Source: Streptomyces sp. NBC_01478 | Lineage (GTDB): Bacteria; Actinomycetota; Actinomycetes; Streptomycetales; Streptomycetaceae | NCBI RefSeq assembly: GCF_036227225.1 | Contig: NZ_CP109444.1 | Coordinates: forward strand, 6,739,501-6,803,500 | DNA: 64,000 bases | Reading direction: 5' to 3' | Shown: positions 59,207 through 64,000 of the stretch, one piece after another | How positions within the stretch are numbered: the first letter of the stretch is position 1 | Layout: every line of letters starts with the position of its first letter | Made by a program: the position numbers and the translations under genes | Notes under the pieces: generated by a model | Told to the model about the DNA's origin: nothing | Databases searched by the model: none | What the model saw: only the letters and a program-made list of their open reading frames with translations

Positions 59207-61120
59207 ATGTCCCTCGCGTACCCGTCCGGCCACGACTACGACGGCGCGCCCGTACTCGTCGAGCCCGAGATCCGGCGGCTGGACGGTGTGGTGCGGGAGG
59301 TGTCCGTACCGCCGCTGGTGCCGCCGGTGACGCACGGTTCGCTCGCCGACGTGCCGTTCGAGAACGCGGCGGCGGCACCCGACCACCGGGTCCTCAGCAG
59401 GCAGGCGGAGGACGGGAGTTGGACGGACGTGACGGCGGCGGAGTTCGCCGAGCAGGTGCAGGCCGTCGCCAAGGGGCTGATCGCGGAGGGGCTCGCGCCG
59501 GGCGACCGGATCGCGGTCATGGCGCGGACGTCGTACGAGTGGACGCTCCTCGACTTCGCCGCGTGGGCGGCGGGCCTGGTCACCGTCCCCATCTACCCGA
59601 CCTCCTCGCTCTTCCAGATCCGGTGGATCCTCCAGGACACGGGCGCGGTGGCGATGGCCGCCGAGACGGTCGCGCAGGCGTCCTCGCTCGGCCCGGAGAC
59701 GCCCCGGCTGCCCGACCTGCGCCACATGTGGGTCTTCGAGAAGGGCCATCTGGAGCGGCTGGCCGAGCTGGGCCGGACCGTCCCGGACCAGGAAGTCGCC
59801 GTACGGCGTGGGGTGTTGCTGCCCGACACGCTCGCCACCGTCATCTACACCTCGGGCACCACGGGCCGCCCCAAGGGCTGTGCGATCAGCCACGGGAACT
59901 TCCTCGCGGAGATCGACAACGCGATCGAACTCCTCTACCCCGTCTTCAAGAACAAGCCGAACGAAGAGCCCTCCACGCTCCTCTTCCTGCCCTACTCCCA
60001 TGTGTTCGGCCGGATGGTCGCGATCGCGTGCGTCCGCGCCCGGGTCCGCCTCGGCCACGCCGCGAGCCTCAAGTCCGAGGACCTGCTGGCGGATCTGGCG
60101 AGCTTCCAGCCGACCTTCCTGCTGGCCATCCCGTACATGCTGGAGAAGGTCTTCAACAACGCGCGGGCGAAGGCGGAGAAGGGCGGCCGCGGCAAGGTCT
60201 TCGACCGCGCCGCGAACGTCGCCCGCCGCTACGGCGAGGCCCTGGAGGCCCGCCAGTCCGGCACGGGATCCGGCCCGAGCCGCCCGCTGAAGACCGCCCG
60301 CACCTTCTACGACCCGCTCGTCTACCGCAAGATCCGCAACGCGCTGGGCGGCAGGCTCCGTTACGTCATCTGCGGCGGCTCACCGCTCGGCCGTCCCCTC
60401 GCCGCGTTCTACACCGGCGCGGGCATCGAGATCTTCGAGGGCTACGGCCTGACCGAGACGACGGCGGCGGCCACCTGCACACCCCCGCTCAAACCCCGCC
60501 TGGGCACGGTGGGTTGGCCGATGCCCGGCACCCGGGTACGGATCGCGCAGGACGGCGAGATCCTCCTCTACGGCGGCCAGGTCTTCCGCGGCTACTGGGA
60601 CCCGCACGGCGACGGAGTGATCCCCGCGTCCCCCGACGGCTGGCTCGCCACCGGCGACATCGGTCGCCTCGACGACGAGGGCTACCTCACCATCACCGGC
60701 CGCAAGAAGGAGATCCTGATCACCGCGGGCGGCAAGAATGTGGCCCCGGCCCCGCTGGAGAACTGGCTCCGCTCCCATCCGCTGATCGCCCAGTGCATAG
60801 TCGTCGGCGACCGCCGCCCCTATGTGGCCGCCCTCATCACCCTCGACCTCGACGGCATCACCCACTGGCGCCAGATGAACGGCAAGCATCCCGTACCGGC
60901 CGAACTCCTGGTCGACGACGAGGAGTTGAGGGTGGTCCTGCAACGCGCCGTCGACGACGCCAACCAACTGGTCTCCCGCCCGGAGTCCATCCGCCGCTTC
61001 AGCGTCCTGCCGGGCGACTTCACGGAGACGGCGGGCCATCTGACACCGTCGATGAAGCTGCGCCGCGAGGTCGTGATGCGGGACTTCGCGAAGGACATCG
61101 AGGAGCTGTACGCGAACTAG
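59207..61120 (+). CDS. Long-chain fatty acid--CoA ligase (AMP-dependent synthetase)
   Basis: A 637-residue ANL-superfamily enzyme activating fatty acids to acyl-CoA through an acyl-AMP. Core motifs: A3 VIYTSGTTGRPKG near residues 210-222, a YGLTETTAAAT A5 motif and DGWLATGDIGRLDDEGYLTITGRKKEILITAGGKNV, with the hinge R-K and a C-terminal K in TPSMKLRRE. CAGGAGC lies 4-10 bases before the ATG. It is divergent from the MaoC hydratase gene, and a shared lipid-degradation or lipid-modification role is likely. Confidence 0.93.
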   Translation: MSLAYPSGHDYDGAPVLVEPEIRRLDGVVREVSVPPLVPPVTHGSLADVPFENAAAAPDHRVLSRQAEDGSWTDVTAAEFAEQVQAVAKGLIAEGLAPGDRIAVMARTSYEWTLLDFAAWAAGLVTVPIYPTSSLFQIRWILQDTGAVAMAAETVAQASSLGPETPRLPDLRHMWVFEKGHLERLAELGRTVPDQEVAVRRGVLLPDTLATVIYTSGTTGRPKGCAISHGNFLAEIDNAIELLYPVFKNKPNEEPSTLLFLPYSHVFGRMVAIACVRARVRLGHAASLKSEDLLADLASFQPTFLLAIPYMLEKVFNNARAKAEKGGRGKVFDRAANVARRYGEALEARQSGTGSGPSRPLKTARTFYDPLVYRKIRNALGGRLRYVICGGSPLGRPLAAFYTGAGIEIFEGYGLTETTAAATCTPPLKPRLGTVGWPMPGTRVRIAQDGEILLYGGQVFRGYWDPHGDGVIPASPDGWLATGDIGRLDDEGYLTITGRKKEILITAGGKNVAPAPLENWLRSHPLIAQCIVVGDRRPYVAALITLDLDGITHWRQMNGKHPVPAELLVDDEELRVVLQRAVDDANQLVSRPESIRRFSVLPGDFTETAGHLTPSMKLRREVVMRDFAKDIEELYAN

Positions 61121-61127
61121 GCCCGCC

Positions 61128-62024
61128 TCAGGCCGACTTGGCGCAGCACTCCACCACCGTGTCCGCGAACGCCCGCGCCGGCGGGCTGAGCGCGTCCCAG
61201 CGGCGGACCGCCCAGCCGACCGCCAGGGGGCGCAGCGCGGGCAGCGGCACGAGGCGCAGCTCGCCGTCCTCGCGCAGGCCGGGGAAAGCGGGGACGACCG
61301 CGCGGCCCAGACCCAGTCCGGCGAGCAGCAGGGCCGTGTCCCAGTCGGCGACACTCGTGTCGTACCCGAACCGCACCCCCAACTCCGAGCAGGCCGCCTC
61401 CAGTTGAGTGGCGGAGGTGGAGTCCGGGGGGAGCCGGATCAGCCGCAGGCCGCTCAGTTCGCGCAGGTCGGCGGCGTCGGCGCGGTACCGGTCGGCGAGG
61501 GGATCGTCCGCGCGCATCGCGAGCACCCACGGCAGCTCCCGCACCGGCCGCTGCTCGATGCCGCGCACCGGGGCGCCCAGGGTGATCCAGGCGAGGTCGA
61601 GATCGCTGTCGGCCAGCGCGTCGAAACAGCCCCGGCTGGAGCTCTCGGTGCGGAACTCCAGTTGGACACGGGGGTGTTGCCGCCGGAAGGCGACGACCGC
61701 CTCCGCCATGAAGTGCCGTACGGTCGTCGCCCCGGTCGCCACCCGCACCGTCCCGCTCTCGCCGTCGACGAGATCCCGCAGGTGCCGCAGCGCGAGATCG
61801 AGCCCGGCGATGCCCTCCGCCGCGGCGCTCTCCAGCACCCGCCCGGCCCGCGTCGGCAGGACCCCGCGCGGCTGCCGCTCCAGCAGCGCGACCCCCGTCT
61901 CCCGCTCCAGCCGCTTCACATGCTGGCTCACCGCCGACTGGGTGCAGTCCAGCTCCCTGGCGACCGCGCTCAGGCTCCCGGCACGGCACACGGCCACAAA
62001 GACCCGCAGGTCGTCGAGTGTCAC
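61128..62024 (-). CDS. LysR family transcriptional regulator
   Basis: A 298-residue LysR regulator. HTH: LDDLRVFVAVCRAGSLSAVARELDCTQSAVSQHVKRLERETGVALLERQPRG. The co-inducer domain follows with GTVRVATGATTVRHFMAEAV and a final C-terminal PPARAFADTVVECCAKSA. Start chosen at GTG 62024, directly before the conserved TLDDLRVFV; longer in-frame readings add a P/R-rich stretch unlike the family. It is divergent from the DUF6817-type gene (160 bases apart), its probable target. Confidence 0.91.
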   Translation of the reverse strand: MTLDDLRVFVAVCRAGSLSAVARELDCTQSAVSQHVKRLERETGVALLERQPRGVLPTRAGRVLESAAAEGIAGLDLALRHLRDLVDGESGTVRVATGATTVRHFMAEAVVAFRRQHPRVQLEFRTESSSRGCFDALADSDLDLAWITLGAPVRGIEQRPVRELPWVLAMRADDPLADRYRADAADLRELSGLRLIRLPPDSTSATQLEAACSELGVRFGYDTSVADWDTALLLAGLGLGRAVVPAFPGLREDGELRLVPLPALRPLAVGWAVRRWDALSPPARAFADTVVECCAKSA

Positions 62025-62183
62025 AACACCCAAGCTAACACTGGGGTTTGACGACAGAACCTTAGGATTGACTCGCCTCGGCGGCATGGGCGACGATCTC
62101 GGCAGGGCCCGGGCGGCAACCCGCCCCGACCACCGCGGGGGAGGGGTGGGTGCCGACCCGCATGACCGGCCGGAGGTGTCCGC

Positions 62184-62744
62184 ATGGCCGTAGACACGGA
62201 GCAAGTACGGGAACTGCTACGTCAGTTGGGCGCCGAGACCGTCCCTCATCCCGGCGGCTCGCTCTTCGCCCACCTGGACCGGGTGCGTGGACGGCTGGCC
62301 GGGTGGGGTGCGCGCCCCGCACTCCAACTCGCGGGCCTCTGCCACGCGTTCTACGGCACCGACGGCTTTCCCGGGGCGCTGCTGCCCCTCGACCGTCGTG
62401 CCGAACTGCGCGCCGTGATCGGACCGGAGGCGGAGGCGATCGTCCATCTCTATGCGAGCTGCGACCGCAAGGCCACATATCCGGTGCTCGCGGACCGCGG
62501 CCACGACGCCTTCCGTGCCCGCTTCCACGACCGTTTCACGGGAACCGGCTCGGTCCCCGCACCCGGCCCGTGCGCGGACTTCGCCGAGCTGACGGCCGCC
62601 AACGAACTGGACCTGGCAGAAGGGAACATGGCCTTCCGTGCCGCATGGGGCCCGGCTCTCCTCGCCCTGTTCACCGGCTGGCGCCCGCTGCTGAGCGAAC
62701 CGGCGTGGAACGACTGTCGCGCGGTACTGCCGGACATCCCCTAG
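62184..62744 (+). CDS. DUF6817-type protein
   Basis: A 186-residue soluble protein with HPGGSLFAHLDRVRGRLAGWGARPALQLAGLCHAFYGTDGFPGALL, which looks like an HD-domain-like metal site (H in HPGG and AHL, H in CHAFYG) in the DUF6817 family. Later EAIVHLYASCDR adds another His. It is divergent from a LysR gene. The function is not known; HD-like proteins are often phosphohydrolases. ATG 62184 has CGGAGGTG upstream. Confidence 0.82.
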   Translation: MAVDTEQVRELLRQLGAETVPHPGGSLFAHLDRVRGRLAGWGARPALQLAGLCHAFYGTDGFPGALLPLDRRAELRAVIGPEAEAIVHLYASCDRKATYPVLADRGHDAFRARFHDRFTGTGSVPAPGPCADFAELTAANELDLAEGNMAFRAAWGPALLALFTGWRPLLSEPAWNDCRAVLPDIP

Positions 62745-62809
62745 TCATTGACTTCCCAAGACCCCCGCGCGACATTCCCAGCTCCTTTCCTCGTCGGGCT
62801 GGAGCCGCC

Positions 62810-64000
62810 ATGACCCCGAGCACGGACACGCACGCACAACTCCCCGGTCGTAGACGCGTGTTGGCCGGTGGTGCGGTCGCCGCGCTCGGTGTGGTCGGTG
62901 GAGTGGGGCGGTACTCGGCGCGGGCCGCCGACCTTCCGCTGCTCGGTACCTACGACGTCGTCGTGATCGGGGCGGGGGCGGCCGGGATGACGGCCGCGCT
63001 GACCGCCGCCAAGCAGGGGCTCAGTTGCGTGGTGGTGGAGAAGGCGCCGACGTTCGGCGGGTCGGCGGCCCGTTCGGGGGCCGGGATCTGGATACCGAAC
63101 AACCCCGTGATCCTGGCGGCCGGGGTGCCGGACACACCGGCCAAGGCCGCCGCCTATCTCGCCGCCGTCGTCGGCACCGATGTCCCCGCGGACCGCAGGC
63201 AGTCGTTCCTCGCCCACGGGCCCGCCATGATCTCCTTCGTGATGGCCAACAGCCCGCTGCGGTTCCGCTGGATGGAGGGATACAGCGACTACTACCCGGA
63301 GTTGGCGGGCGGGCTCCCGGGCGGCCGTTCCATAGAACCCGATCAGCTCGACGGCACCATCCTCGGCGCCGAACTCGCCCACCTCAACCCGCCGTACATG
63401 GCCGTCCCGAGCGGCATGGTCGTCTTCAGCGCCGACTACAAGTGGCTCGCGCTGTCCGCGGTGAGTGTGAAGGGGGCGGCCGTCGCGACCGAGTGTCTGG
63501 CCCGGGGGACCAAGGCGGCGCTGCTCGGCCAGAAGCCGCTCACCATGGGCCAGTCCCTCGCCGCCGGCCTGCGCGCGGGGCTGCAGTCCGCGCAGGTGCC
63601 GGTGTGGCTCAACACCCCGCTCACCGACCTGTACTTGGAGAGCGGCACCGTCACCGGAGCGGTCGTCACCCGCGACGGAACCGCCGGGCTGGTGCGCGCC
63701 CGGCGCGGGGTCGTGGTCGGCTCCGGCGGCTTCGAGCACAACGCGGCCATGCGCGCCCAGTACCAGCGCCAGCCCATCGGCACGGACTGGACCGTCGGCG
63801 CGAAGGAGAACACCGGCGACGGCATCCAGGCGGGCCAACGGGCGGGCGCGGCCCTGGCGTTGATGGACGACGCCTGGTGGGGACCCACCATCCCGCTCCC
63901 CGGCACGCCGTACTTCTGCCTCGCCGAACGCACCCTCCCCGGCGGCCTGTTGATCAACCAGGCCGGTTCCCGCTTCGTCAACGAGGCCGCACCGTACAGC
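62810..64000 (+). CDS. Tat-exported FAD-binding dehydrogenase (KstD/fumarate reductase-like), partial
   Basis: 397 codons are visible; the gene runs off the right edge. The first 40 residues are a twin-arginine-type signal (GRRRVLAGGAVAALGVVGGVG then SARA). The FAD site is YDVVVIGAGAAGMTAALTAAKQGLSCVVVEKAPTFGGSAARSGAGIWIPNN, with the KstD-style GGSAxxSG-x-G-WxP motif. Later RRGVVVGSGGFEHNAAMRAQY and FVNEAAP continue the 3-ketosteroid-dehydrogenase/fumarate-reductase family. A GGAG site precedes the ATG. The substrate, possibly a steroid or another cyclic compound, is open. Confidence 0.87.
   Translation, partial: MTPSTDTHAQLPGRRRVLAGGAVAALGVVGGVGRYSARAADLPLLGTYDVVVIGAGAAGMTAALTAAKQGLSCVVVEKAPTFGGSAARSGAGIWIPNNPVILAAGVPDTPAKAAAYLAAVVGTDVPADRRQSFLAHGPAMISFVMANSPLRFRWMEGYSDYYPELAGGLPGGRSIEPDQLDGTILGAELAHLNPPYMAVPSGMVVFSADYKWLALSAVSVKGAAVATECLARGTKAALLGQKPLTMGQSLAAGLRAGLQSAQVPVWLNTPLTDLYLESGTVTGAVVTRDGTAGLVRARRGVVVGSGGFEHNAAMRAQYQRQPIGTDWTVGAKENTGDGIQAGQRAGAALALMDDAWWGPTIPLPGTPYFCLAERTLPGGLLINQAGSRFVNEAAPYS

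Overview
The window is high-GC actinobacterial DNA. Codons are strongly G/C-ended, GTG starts are common and many neighbours overlap by 4 bases. The gene content (futalosine menaquinone genes, LAL and NarL regulators, an SCO-type DUF574 methyltransferase, GPP34, ABATE/CGNR, a CU044_5270 protein) points to Streptomyces or a very close relative. Most of it looks like conserved chromosomal core. The order hemL, phosphatase, secreted deacetylase-like protein, TlpA, CcdA, ResB, CcsB, and further right the mqn genes, resembles what is known from S. coelicolor (SCO44xx region, from memory). I saw no tRNA, rRNA, CRISPR array, phage or transposase gene.

Left part (1-14.5 kb): a partial tyrosine phosphatase, an SDR, YnfA, a secreted protein and a MarR regulator whose stop codon runs into a 188-bp inverted-repeat element. 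Then comes the most unusual block (3.07-11.67 kb): a LAL regulator, an HFCD-type flavoprotein (cysteine decarboxylase family), a 26-residue peptide ending in Cys, a hairpin, a PqqD-like domain fused to a membrane HExxH protease, a TPR protein with a degenerate STAND-like N terminus, a flavin reductase and a membrane protein. A NarL-type two-component pair follows. This has the layout of a RiPP (ribosomally made, modified peptide) locus, but no YcaO, lanthionine synthetase or radical SAM enzyme is present. It is the best candidate here for an undescribed system.

14.5-25.5 kb: AraC regulator, LLM monooxygenase with its FMN reductase, OmpR two-component pair, acetyltransferase, secreted MINPP-like phosphatase, GPP34 protein, hydrolase, methyltransferase, a shortened ABATE/CGNR regulator and a frameshifted NUDIX gene. 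26-36.5 kb: hemL and the System II cytochrome c biogenesis operon, whose ResB carries a long repeat-built tail; then a sigma factor with its partner. 36.5-45.6 kb: a membrane-anchored binding protein overlapping a P-loop ATPase, a 2OG oxygenase with a nucleobase-type deaminase beside PucR, a transglutaminase-like protein, TetR and VOC genes.

45.6-47.2 kb is a gene-free 1.5-kb palindromic composite repeat: two 181-bp near-identical inverted arms around a tandem array with a 93-94 bp period. 47.2-64 kb: quinone oxidoreductase with divergent ArsR, an NCS1 permease, the menaquinone genes (mqnL, mqnP, mqnM, mqnE) with an antisense rhomboid gene and an Lrp regulator between them, then a lipid block (TetR, MaoC hydratase, acyl-CoA ligase) with several palindromic operators. 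A LysR gene, a DUF6817-like gene and the start of a Tat-exported FAD dehydrogenase end the window.
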